Source: Microbulbifer salipaludis (GTDB lineage Bacteria; Pseudomonadota; Gammaproteobacteria; Pseudomonadales; Cellvibrionaceae). From it: a DNA stretch of 64,000 nucleotides. The notes below the pieces were generated by a model. That model searched no databases and had not been told where the DNA came from. It saw nothing but the letters and a program-made list of their open reading frames with translations. Shown in pieces: positions 8,845 to 16,556 of the stretch; within the stretch, counting starts at the first letter, position 1, and every line of letters begins with the position of its first letter. The stretch is taken from positions 310,001 to 374,000 of the forward strand of contig NZ_JAEKJR010000001.1 in the NCBI RefSeq assembly GCF_017303155.1. The letters are read 5' to 3'. A program made the translations under genes and the position numbers.

Positions 8845-8926
8845 GGCGCCAATTGGATGGGGATCACACTCTAGCAAGATACGCTGACAAAATAAAAGAT
8901 TGATCTGTGATCCCCGCTATGGCGCC
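8845..8926. repeat. Nested inverted repeat in intergenic region
   Basis: GGCGCCA at 8845-8851 and GGGGATCACA at 8859-8868 are answered in inverted order by TGTGATCCCC at 8906-8915 and TGGCGCC at 8920-8926. Spacer lengths on the two arms differ (seven versus four bases). The whole is about 82 bases and could fold into an imperfect cruciform or RNA hairpin. It lies in the 582-base gap (8664-9245) between the sulfotransferase and the divergent LysR gene. Nothing else was recognised in that gap. Confidence 0.5.
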
Positions 8927-9245
8927 AGGATCATCCCAAAGGACAAAGATTCCATTCTTGTGGCGGTGTCGTTTTTCTATTGCACAAAGTGTGCCCGAAA
9001 CGAGCCCATGACACGTCACAGATCGTTTCCTGTTACAGGAACATGAAGAATCCGGCGCTGCTACCGTTAGATTCTGCCAGCACTCCTTATCTGGCTGAAA
9101 CCCAGTGGCCCCGTGATCGAAATTTACTCGCCGCGGGTCCTATGATCGATATGCAGGCACCCGCATTTGCTGTACCACTGTATTCAATGGAAAATGCCAA
9201 AAACGCAGCGTTTGGTCTGTGGTTAACATCTGTTCGAGTATCTCC

Positions 9246-10127
9246 ATGCGCTACTCCTTGCGTCAATTAGAAGTTTTTCTCGCCTGCGCGCACTACCAGA
9301 ACGTGAGTCGAGCTGCGGAAAGCCTCAACATGTCACAGTCTGCGGCTTCCACCGCGCTCAAAGAGTTTGAGCAACAATTCGACCTGCGACTTTTCGAGCG
9401 GACAGGTAAACGTCTGCGCCTGAATGAGCTGGGGCGGCAGCTTTGGCCGAGGGCGGAGGAACTACTGGAGCGTGCAAGGGAGTTGGAAGTTAGCCTGCAG
9501 GCGCACGGTGACCTCGGGCGATTGAAGATCGGGGCCACGTTAACCATCGGCAATTACCTGGCCGCCGATATCATGGCTCGTTACATGGAAGAGCAACCTG
9601 GCGCGCGGGTGGAGCTGGAAGTGGCCAATACCGCGGCCATCTCCCAAAGGGTACTGAATTTCGAACTCGACCTTGGACTGATCGAGGGGGAGCTGAATCA
9701 TCCCGATCTGGAAATGATCCGCTGGCGGGACGATGAGCAGGTGGTGTTCTGCGCACCGGACCACCCCCTGGCGAAGCGCGCTCAACTGAGCGATGAAGAC
9801 CTGCGCGAAGCCACCTGGATCCTGCGGGAAACAGGTTCAGGGACTCGCCAGACCTTCGAGCGCGCATTAGCGGGACTGCTACCGGCACTGAATATCCGGC
9901 TGGAATTGCAACACACCGAAGCGATCAAGCGCGCAGTGGAAGCGGGACTCGGGATCAGCTGCCTTTCGCGGGTATCATTGACCGATGCCTTCCGCCGCGG
10001 TGCGCTGATCGAACTGCCAGTACCGCAGCGGGATTTCAGCCGCGAGTTTTATTTTGTGCTGCATCGGCAAAAGTATCGCAGCACCGGTATCGAGCGCTGG
10101 CTGGAACTGTGTCGGCAGCAGGTCTAA
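9246..10127 (+). CDS. LysR family transcriptional regulator
   Basis: A 293-residue LysR-type regulator. The N-terminal winged helix-turn-helix starts at the ATG (MRYSLRQLEVFLACAHYQN) with the typical SRAAESLNMSQSAASTALK recognition region and LFERTGKRLRLNELG hinge. The effector-binding domain runs from about residue 88 (LKIGATLTIGNYLAADIM) to the end. The frame is open upstream to 9219, but the ATG at 9246 gives the standard family N-terminus. It is convergent with the RimK-like gene (61 bases apart). Within LysR proteins it is closest in feel to the CysB/CbbR-like YeiE group. Target genes are unknown. Confidence 0.9.
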   Translation: MRYSLRQLEVFLACAHYQNVSRAAESLNMSQSAASTALKEFEQQFDLRLFERTGKRLRLNELGRQLWPRAEELLERARELEVSLQAHGDLGRLKIGATLTIGNYLAADIMARYMEEQPGARVELEVANTAAISQRVLNFELDLGLIEGELNHPDLEMIRWRDDEQVVFCAPDHPLAKRAQLSDEDLREATWILRETGSGTRQTFERALAGLLPALNIRLELQHTEAIKRAVEAGLGISCLSRVSLTDAFRRGALIELPVPQRDFSREFYFVLHRQKYRSTGIERWLELCRQQV

Positions 10128-10188
10128 GTTGAATGCCCGTCGCAGGGCCTGCAGCCCAGGCCCCCGCTTGCTGCCAGTTCGAAGTTCC

Positions 10189-11655
10189 CTATTCCTGACC
10201 CGCTTTGCGCGCATCGAGACGGCGAAGAAATTCCTGCAGTATTAAGCGATAAAGCTCCTTACCGAGATACTTATCTTCCACGCCGCTATCGATGGAAGGA
10301 TTGTCGTTCACCTCGATCACATAGCCCTTGCCCGCTGACTCTTTTACATCCACGCCATAGAAACCGCGACCAATAGGCTTGGTTGCCTTCAACGCCGCCT
10401 GCAGTACCGGCTTGGGCACCTCAAACGTCGGCAGGGTGGTGAAGCCCCCACTCACGGTTTTCTTGCTGCCGTGGTTGTAGATCTGCCAGTGATTCTTGGC
10501 CATGTAATAGCGGCAGGCGTACAGGGGCTTGTTATCGAGCACACCAATACGCCAGTCGAATTCTGTGTACAAGAACTCTTGGGCCAGCAAAAGACTCGAC
10601 TCTGCAAACAGCTCTTCGAGCTTGCTGTGCAGCTCGTCTTCCGAATGCACTTTGACCACGCCCCGGGAGAAGGAACCATCGGGAATTTTCACCACCATCG
10701 GCAAGCCGATTTCCTCCAACGCCCTCCTCAGGCTTTCCTCGTCACCGCGACGCAGGATACAGGTGCGTGGCGCAGGCACCTTGTGATTATTGAACAGGTC
10801 CGCGAGATAGATCTTGTTGGTGCAGCGCAGGATACTAGTGGGGTCATCCAGCACCACCAGGCCTTCCGCCTCCGCTTTTTTCGCAAACCGGTAGGTGTGG
10901 TGATCAATCGCGGTGGTCTCGCGGATAAACAGGCCATCGAATTCCGACAGGCGCATGTAGTCCCCCGGGCCGATCAATTCCACCGACAGGCCCAGCTCGC
11001 GCCCAGCACTGACGAATTTTTTGATCGCGGCGCCATCGGACGGTGGCAACTGTTCTTCCGGGTTTACCAGAATGGCCAGGTCATAGCGGCTGTTGCTGGG
11101 CTTCTTGTGCTGACGCCATACCTTGTTACTAAAGTTATCCAGGGCCTCGGCAAACTCGGTTTCTTCCCCCTCGCTCAGATCCCGGTGGGAGCAGACCTTC
11201 AGTTCTACGATCTCCCAGTGGGGATTGGCCTGTAGGTGGATCTCCAGCACCGGGCAGGCAAAGCGGTCGAACAGTGCGCGGGCTAGGGGTTGCAGGGTCG
11301 AATCGGCACAGCGACCAAAATAGGATTTCACCACGCGCTCGGCACCCGGCTCCGGCAGCGGCAGCTTCGCCAGTGCTGGAATCGCCTGGGCCAGCTGCAG
11401 CTTGTACAGCTGCGGCAAGTCCAGATCGTTCAGTGTGCGCACGCTGGGCAATACATTGTGATTACGTGCCTCCGCCAGCAGGGAGCAGTAATAGCCCTCG
11501 CTGCGGTAGTCGTAGTCCGCGCACAGGTTGATGACCCGCACCCGCTGGGAGCGGGCCGGCAACGCCAGGTAGTCGGCAAAAGTAATCACCCGCTCGCTGG
11601 GGTAGTACGGGGCCCAATCATCGGGCTGGTCGATCACAATCAGGATCTGGGACAT
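10189..11655 (-). CDS. RimK-like ATP-grasp ligase with N-terminal RLAN domain
   Basis: A 488-residue cytoplasmic protein. The N-terminal 150 or so residues (from ILIVIDQPDDWAPYYPSERV) match the pattern of the RLAN domain that precedes certain RimK-like ligases. The C-terminal ATP-grasp domain from about 265 shows LDDPTSILRCTNKIYLADLF, the nucleotide-binding LPMVVKIPDGSFSRGVVKV, and the metal and catalytic segment YVIEVNDNPSIDSGVEDKY. ATP-grasp enzymes of this type form amide bonds, often adding glutamate or other amino acids. Published genome-context work on amidoligases links this family to a GNAT/C39-peptidase fusion; such a fusion sits at 31807, about 20 kb away with the alginate locus between. 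The substrate is unknown. Confidence 0.85.
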   Translation of the reverse strand: MSQILIVIDQPDDWAPYYPSERVITFADYLALPARSQRVRVINLCADYDYRSEGYYCSLLAEARNHNVLPSVRTLNDLDLPQLYKLQLAQAIPALAKLPLPEPGAERVVKSYFGRCADSTLQPLARALFDRFACPVLEIHLQANPHWEIVELKVCSHRDLSEGEETEFAEALDNFSNKVWRQHKKPSNSRYDLAILVNPEEQLPPSDGAAIKKFVSAGRELGLSVELIGPGDYMRLSEFDGLFIRETTAIDHHTYRFAKKAEAEGLVVLDDPTSILRCTNKIYLADLFNNHKVPAPRTCILRRGDEESLRRALEEIGLPMVVKIPDGSFSRGVVKVHSEDELHSKLEELFAESSLLLAQEFLYTEFDWRIGVLDNKPLYACRYYMAKNHWQIYNHGSKKTVSGGFTTLPTFEVPKPVLQAALKATKPIGRGFYGVDVKESAGKGYVIEVNDNPSIDSGVEDKYLGKELYRLILQEFLRRLDARKAGQE

Positions 11656-11893
11656 CGGTCGGCGGTCTGCCTCTATATATAGATGGTGGGCACTGGGAGT
11701 CGGTAAAGCGTGACCTCAGGTGGGCCTGGATAGCGAGTCAGAATGGACGCGCTGAACGTGCGAAAGATAGATGAAATCTCGGTTTCCGCCTAATACTTTT
11801 TTGGACAAATTTTCTCGGCGGTTCAACGGTTTCGATGGCGGCGCGGGCAATCTGTCACGACCAGCCATCATACCAATAAACATTGCCTGTAAG

Positions 11894-11905
11894 ACCAATT
11901 ATGGT
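11894..11905. promoter_or_regulatory. Candidate FadR-type operator upstream of regulator
   Basis: ACCA-ATTA-TGGT is an interrupted inverted repeat inside GACCAATTATGG, about 80 bases upstream of the regulator's ATG. GACCAATT or ACCAAT recurs upstream of both TonB receptor genes in the locus, which suggests autoregulation. The rest of 11656-11985 holds no other recognisable element. Confidence 0.35.
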
Positions 11906-11985
11906 AGACTCAAGGGTGACTTTTGGCCCCTGCGCAGCAGCGCCTCTCGGGTCAAGCTTATCGAACAACCATAGAATCAAGTGCT

Positions 11986-12762
11986 ATGAAAAGCGATTAT
12001 GTTGGAAGTGGCCGCCGCATTTATCAGCAGGTGGTAGAGAAAATGTTGGCGCTGCTCGACAGCGGCGAGTACCCGCCCGGGGTGCGCCTGCCTTCTGAGC
12101 GTGAGCTGTCGGAAATGTTCGATGTCAGCCGGCCCAGTATTCGCGAAGCCATCATTGCCCTGGAAGTCATGGGCCGGGTGGCAGTGCGTACCGGCTCCGG
12201 GGTTTATGTGATCGAACCGGTGAACTCCTTCACTGATACCAAGGACTTCAGCCCATTTGAACTCACGGAAGCACGCGTGCTGATCGAAGGCGAACTGGCG
12301 GCCCTCGCAGCCACCATGATTACCGAAGAGCAACTGGAAGACCTGCGCCTCGCCTATCGGGATATGGTGCGTGAGAACGAAGAGGGCAACCTGACCTCCG
12401 AACGCGCCGACCGGAAATTCCACGAGGTCATCTCGCGCGCCACCAACAACCGGGTATTGATGAGCACCATCGATAAGTTGTGGGATATCCAGGGGCACTC
12501 ACCAGACATCCAAACGGTGCACAAGAATGTGTGTAAAAAGGATGGGCAAAAACGCTTGGCCGAGCACAAAGCCATTCTGCAGGCGCTGGAAAACCGCGAC
12601 CCGTGTGCTGCACGCAAGGCGATGCGCCTGCACTTCAATCGCTCATTGAACGCATTGCACGATGCCTCCGAAGCAAAGGCGGTTGAAGTTGTTCGCCGGG
12701 AAGTTTCCGAACGCCGCAAGCGCTTTTCCATTGACCGGCTGGGCGAGACCACCGGGATCTGA
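11986..12762 (+). CDS. FadR/GntR family regulator of the alginate locus
   Basis: A 258-residue GntR-family repressor of the FadR/FCD type. The N-terminal winged helix reads RRIYQQVVEKMLALLDSG, LPSERELSEMFDVSRPSIRE and VRTGSGVYV. The FCD ligand domain follows, with His residues at FHEVISRATNNRVL, AEHKAILQAL and AMRLHFNRSL that usually bind a metal and the effector. FCD regulators usually sense sugar acids or other carboxylates, so DEH or KDG is a sensible effector (inference). The ATG at 11986 is chosen over an open upstream extension because it gives the normal N-terminus. It is transcribed toward the convergent TonB gene, with its own terminator. Confidence 0.88.
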   Translation: MKSDYVGSGRRIYQQVVEKMLALLDSGEYPPGVRLPSERELSEMFDVSRPSIREAIIALEVMGRVAVRTGSGVYVIEPVNSFTDTKDFSPFELTEARVLIEGELAALAATMITEEQLEDLRLAYRDMVRENEEGNLTSERADRKFHEVISRATNNRVLMSTIDKLWDIQGHSPDIQTVHKNVCKKDGQKRLAEHKAILQALENRDPCAARKAMRLHFNRSLNALHDASEAKAVEVVRREVSERRKRFSIDRLGETTGI

Positions 12763-12790
12763 TTTTTCCCACCTGGATCGCAAACTTTCG

Positions 12791-12822
12791 GGGCCATACC
12801 ACCAAGGGTATGGCCCTTTTTT
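12791..12822 (+). terminator. Intrinsic terminator of the FadR-type gene
   Basis: A perfect ten-base stem, GGGCCATACC (12791-12800) with GGTATGGCCC (12807-12816), is followed by six T residues. It lies 28 bases after the stop. Confidence 0.9.
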
Positions 12823-12868
12823 GTGCCCGTGAATTAAGTCACTTGTTTCAGGACAGGAAAGCAGGCAC

Positions 12869-12891
12869 AAAAAAGCCCGCATAACGCGGGC
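12869..12891 (-). terminator. Intrinsic terminator of the TonB receptor gene
   Basis: On the minus strand GCCCGC-GTTAT-GCGGGC is followed by TTTTTTG. It lies about 150 bases past the stop of the receptor at 13042. Confidence 0.8.
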
Positions 12892-13041
12892 GAATAGTTT
12901 CCGAAAGGCGGCACCTTATCGGATGGAGAAGAGACAACCAATCAAACAAACCGAGGAACCTGCAACCCGCTCCGCAAGATTGGGCTACAGCTCCCCCTAT
13001 GCCAAAGGTACCGGGCCCGCGTAACGGACCCGGAGTAGCAC

Positions 13042-16000
13042 TTAGAACTTGGCTTTCAGGCCCAGGAATACACGCGGTCCATAGCTGTTCATCTCACCCA
13101 GGTTATCGCGGGTGTAGAAGTACTGCTTCTTGGGTTCGTCAAACAGGTTGATCGCTTCCAGGCTCAGCTTCACGCTGTCGGTCAGCTGATAAGACGCTTT
13201 CGCTTCCCACACACCTACGTCACCCACGAAACGCAGTCGCGTGCCATTGCTGGTATAGGGCTGGAAGTACTCGCTGCGGTACTTGTAGATCAAGCTGGTA
13301 TCGAAATCGCCGATCTGGTAGTACACCTGGCCGGAGAACACGTTCTCGGAGAAACCGGGAATATTGCCCGGGGCGATAATGCCGATGTTCTCGGAAACCG
13401 TATTACCATCCTGGTCCAGCACCACGGAGTCACCGTAATTGCTGTCTTCAAATTCGAAGTTGGAATCCGCGTAGTTGTAGCTCGCCTTGACACCGAGACC
13501 ACTCAGGTAACCGGGCAGATACGAGAAACGATGCGTCGCGGTCATCTCAAAACCTGTAAGAGAGCTTGTGTCGTCATCGGTGCGGGTGATATTGAAATCC
13601 GCCGGAATAATCTCGCCATCAACCTCGAACGTCTCGACGATCTGTGCGGTTTCAAAGCCACCCTGGAAGCGTTTGTGATAAACACCAAAGGCCAACATGG
13701 TGTCATCGTTCGGGTACCACTCGATGGCGGTATCGAAATTCCATGACGTCAGCGGCTGCATGTTGGGGTTGCCGTCACCATCGACCCCGTCCAGCAGGTC
13801 AGCGATGTCGACAATGTCGTCCGCGCCGTTGGTATCGAACGAGCGCCGATAACCGAGGTCAGATGGATCCGGGCGGGACAGGCCACGGTATACCGCACCG
13901 CGCAACAGTACTTCTTCGGTGAGTTCTGCAACCAGGTTCAAGCTCGGTAGTACTTCGGTGTAATCACCTCCAGCAACCACACGCTCCAGATCGGCACCCT
14001 CGACTTCCTGCATGGCATAGGTGCCATCGGCGTTGGTGATGATGGTGTATGGCGTGCGGTAACCCACGGACTCAACTTCGGTCTGCACCACGCGCACACC
14101 GACGTTACCGTTAATCGGCGTACCGGCGAGAGCACTACTGAAATCAGCCATGACATAGGCGGCGGTAGTGGTTTCAGTCACATCGGTAACATTCGCACTT
14201 TTTTCTTCCAGCTCAGGGTAGGCAAAGGTTTCGCCCAGGTGAGACAAAACCATGTCCGCAACACACTGGGTATCGAAGGTCGCCCACTCGTTCGCGCTTC
14301 CGGTTACGTTGCCATTCTCATCCACCATCGTGATGAGGCTGCCGTCACTCTCGGCATTCATAAAGTCGCTTTCCGGGAAAGCGATGGCGCAAGCCTCGTT
14401 GATTGCCAGCAGAGCCGCTTCGCTTTCATCGTCGCCACGGTCGATCTCATAGGTATCGCGTGCGCTACCCAGGTCGACATACTCGAGCTCGGAGAAACGC
14501 AGGCCGCCGCGGACTGCCGTCACAACCTCATTATCCAGCACCAGGTCGAAGTCCGCACGGAACGCTTCGTTGGTGTTGCGGCGATCCACATCGTTGTCCA
14601 CACGAATACGGTATTCGTCCGAGAACAGGGTGTGGTCGGTGACATCGAAATCGGTGACGGTGTACTGACGGATCTCGGAATCCATGTTCCACGCAACCAG
14701 AGGACGGTATCCCGCTGCCGTGGAATCACCGAACACATCGCGACTGTCGGACTGGGTGCGCAACAGGATTTGATTTTCGGTACGAGTAGTCTCGGAGAAG
14801 GAGTAGTCCGCGGACACCGTCAGATTATCGGTAAATGCGTAGGAGACATTCAGACCGTAACCCAGATAGTCTTCTGCGCGCTCATACGTTTCGCTATTGG
14901 ACTCAATCGCCGTTTCACCGGCCCAGTTCAAAACGGTGCCGGTATCGGTCACAACCAGCGACTCAGCGGTGACACCGGGGGTTACCCGCTTCATGTTGGC
15001 AAAGTTCAGATCATGTCGCAGTTCGGACTGAATCCGCTCAGACTGCTGCAGGTCAAAGTTGATATCGGTCTTGTCGTTAGGCTGGAACTGCAGCGCAACA
15101 AATACGGAATCGCGCTCGTCTCTTGTATCGTTCTGGCGATAGCCATTGGAGCTGGGCGCGAACGCATAGGCAATCCCATCGCTGACCGCCTTGCCGGTTT
15201 CGGGATCAACACTGGTGTTGTATCCCTGGTTGGAAGAGCCACCAATCTGGTCTTCACAGTCACCAGAGCTTTCGCGGTAAAAGCCTTCGTTGGTCACGCT
15301 GGGATCGTTCAGGCACGCATAACGGGAGGAACCGGTCGGGCTGGAAGAGCGCATTTCGGATTCAGGCTGGGAAATATCGCTGCGCTGATACCCGAGGGAC
15401 ACGCCAAATGCCATGCCGTTATCGAACTCGAACTGGTCTACATAGCTCGCGGTGCCGCGGAAACCAGTATCACCCGCCATCGGATCTTCGATATTCGACT
15501 GGTTCGGATTGATATTCGCTTTGGCGTCAAACTGAATACGCTGCTTGCCGTATTCCAACGGCTTCAGGGTTTCCAGCTCGATCAGGCCGGCCACACCGCC
15601 CTCGATCAGGCTCGCATCCTGAGTCTTGCGGATAGCAACCTTGTTCATCAATTCGGAGGGGAACTGGGAAAAGTTCACCGAGCGGTCACCACTACCATTG
15701 GTGGCCATACGTCCATTAAAGGTCGTTGCGCTTAGGTAAGGCCCCATACCACGGATGGAAATCTCGGTGGCGCCGCCATTTTCACGGTGCGAAGACGCGC
15801 CGGTTACGGACTCGAGCGCTTCACCGATCGACAGCGCCGGCAGTTCACCGATCTCGCTGGCCGACAGGCCGTCGACGATGGTTACAGAGTTGCGCTTGAT
15901 ATCAATAGTGGACTGGATGGTGGCACGGGAACCGGTAACCACTACCTCTTCCAGAGCCTGGTCTGCTTGTGCTTCCTGGCCATGTACGACACCGGCATAA

Positions 16001-16101
16001 CCTACATAAGTCACTGCAGCGATTGCGCTCACCAGGAGTGACTTCTTGAAGTTTTTCTCGTTCGCCATGTTTTCTCTCGCGTCTTTATTATTATCACGCA
16101 T
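13042..16101 (-). CDS. TonB-dependent outer-membrane receptor (alginate oligosaccharide)
   Basis: A receptor of about 1019 residues for active import of large ligands across the outer membrane. The signal peptide (KKSLLVSAIAAVTYVGYAG) is followed by a TonB box-like EEVVVTGSRATIQS. The plug domain has GEALESVTGASSHRENGGA and TEISIRGMGPYLSATTFNGR. The long beta-barrel ends in the aromatic signature FLGLKAKF. The ATG at 16101 has GGGGGT upstream; an ATG at 16068 just before the signal peptide, with GAGAG upstream, is the alternative. It is divergent from the PL6 operon and shares its regulatory gap. Specificity for alginate oligomers is inferred from context. As usual in gammaproteobacteria there is no SusD partner. 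Confidence 0.9.
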   Translation of the reverse strand: MRDNNKDARENMANEKNFKKSLLVSAIAAVTYVGYAGVVHGQEAQADQALEEVVVTGSRATIQSTIDIKRNSVTIVDGLSASEIGELPALSIGEALESVTGASSHRENGGATEISIRGMGPYLSATTFNGRMATNGSGDRSVNFSQFPSELMNKVAIRKTQDASLIEGGVAGLIELETLKPLEYGKQRIQFDAKANINPNQSNIEDPMAGDTGFRGTASYVDQFEFDNGMAFGVSLGYQRSDISQPESEMRSSSPTGSSRYACLNDPSVTNEGFYRESSGDCEDQIGGSSNQGYNTSVDPETGKAVSDGIAYAFAPSSNGYRQNDTRDERDSVFVALQFQPNDKTDINFDLQQSERIQSELRHDLNFANMKRVTPGVTAESLVVTDTGTVLNWAGETAIESNSETYERAEDYLGYGLNVSYAFTDNLTVSADYSFSETTRTENQILLRTQSDSRDVFGDSTAAGYRPLVAWNMDSEIRQYTVTDFDVTDHTLFSDEYRIRVDNDVDRRNTNEAFRADFDLVLDNEVVTAVRGGLRFSELEYVDLGSARDTYEIDRGDDESEAALLAINEACAIAFPESDFMNAESDGSLITMVDENGNVTGSANEWATFDTQCVADMVLSHLGETFAYPELEEKSANVTDVTETTTAAYVMADFSSALAGTPINGNVGVRVVQTEVESVGYRTPYTIITNADGTYAMQEVEGADLERVVAGGDYTEVLPSLNLVAELTEEVLLRGAVYRGLSRPDPSDLGYRRSFDTNGADDIVDIADLLDGVDGDGNPNMQPLTSWNFDTAIEWYPNDDTMLAFGVYHKRFQGGFETAQIVETFEVDGEIIPADFNITRTDDDTSSLTGFEMTATHRFSYLPGYLSGLGVKASYNYADSNFEFEDSNYGDSVVLDQDGNTVSENIGIIAPGNIPGFSENVFSGQVYYQIGDFDTSLIYKYRSEYFQPYTSNGTRLRFVGDVGVWEAKASYQLTDSVKLSLEAINLFDEPKKQYFYTRDNLGEMNSYGPRVFLGLKAKF

Positions 16102-16202
16102 GATGACCCCCAAGGATGTCTGCGCTGGTTGATAGTAACAAGGGCGCGCTCTCTTGGCGCCCTACTCATCGCCTGTGCCACGGTTTTTTATGTCAGCTTT
16201 CA

Positions 16203-16436
16203 GACCAGTTACAACCTAATTCTGGCGGGCTGCTCGCAGCTGGGCCCGATCAAGTTGTCACCCGCTTACAACACAGTCAACCAATTTCCTGAATAAATTC
16301 ACATTTTGGACTGACCCCTGAACAGTTTTTGTGCGTATTTGCGGAAAATTTTTACTGACGCACCAATTCGGCACAAAATTTTGACGGAAACTGGTTAACC
16401 CGATTGGTTGACAATTATTTTTGACCAATTTAGTCT
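16203..16436. promoter_or_regulatory. Divergent regulatory region with ACCAAT/ACCAGT half-sites and PL6 promoter
   Basis: The 455-base gap between the divergent receptor and PL6 genes carries five related half-sites: GACCAGTT (16203), GTCAACCAATTT (16276-16287), ACTGGTTAACC (from 16390), ATTGGTTGAC (16403-16412, the exact inverse of GTCAACCAAT) and GACCAATT (16423-16430). A perfect -35, TTGACA, at 16408-16413 is 17 bases from a weak -10, TAGTCT, at 16431, pointing into PL6. Half-sites flank this -35 on both sides, as expected for repression by the FadR-type protein. This assignment is inference from position and recurrence. Confidence 0.45.
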
Positions 16437-16556
16437 GGCCCCATAATAACTCCGCAACGCCACCTGACGCCCCGACATGGTGCATTTGGCCAGGGTTGGA
16501 CCTGGCGCTGCAGGCAGACGCGATAACGAAAACACAGAAAAATAATTCAGGTGATC

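Noticed and set aside
8980..9270. A 96-codon plus-strand frame before the LysR gene
   Set aside because: No ribosome site, atypical composition, overlaps the LysR start.
14239..15735. A 498-codon plus-strand frame opposite the first TonB receptor
   Set aside because: Shadow of a high-G+C coding strand; the sense strand has an intact receptor with all domains and the antisense product has no recognisable motif.
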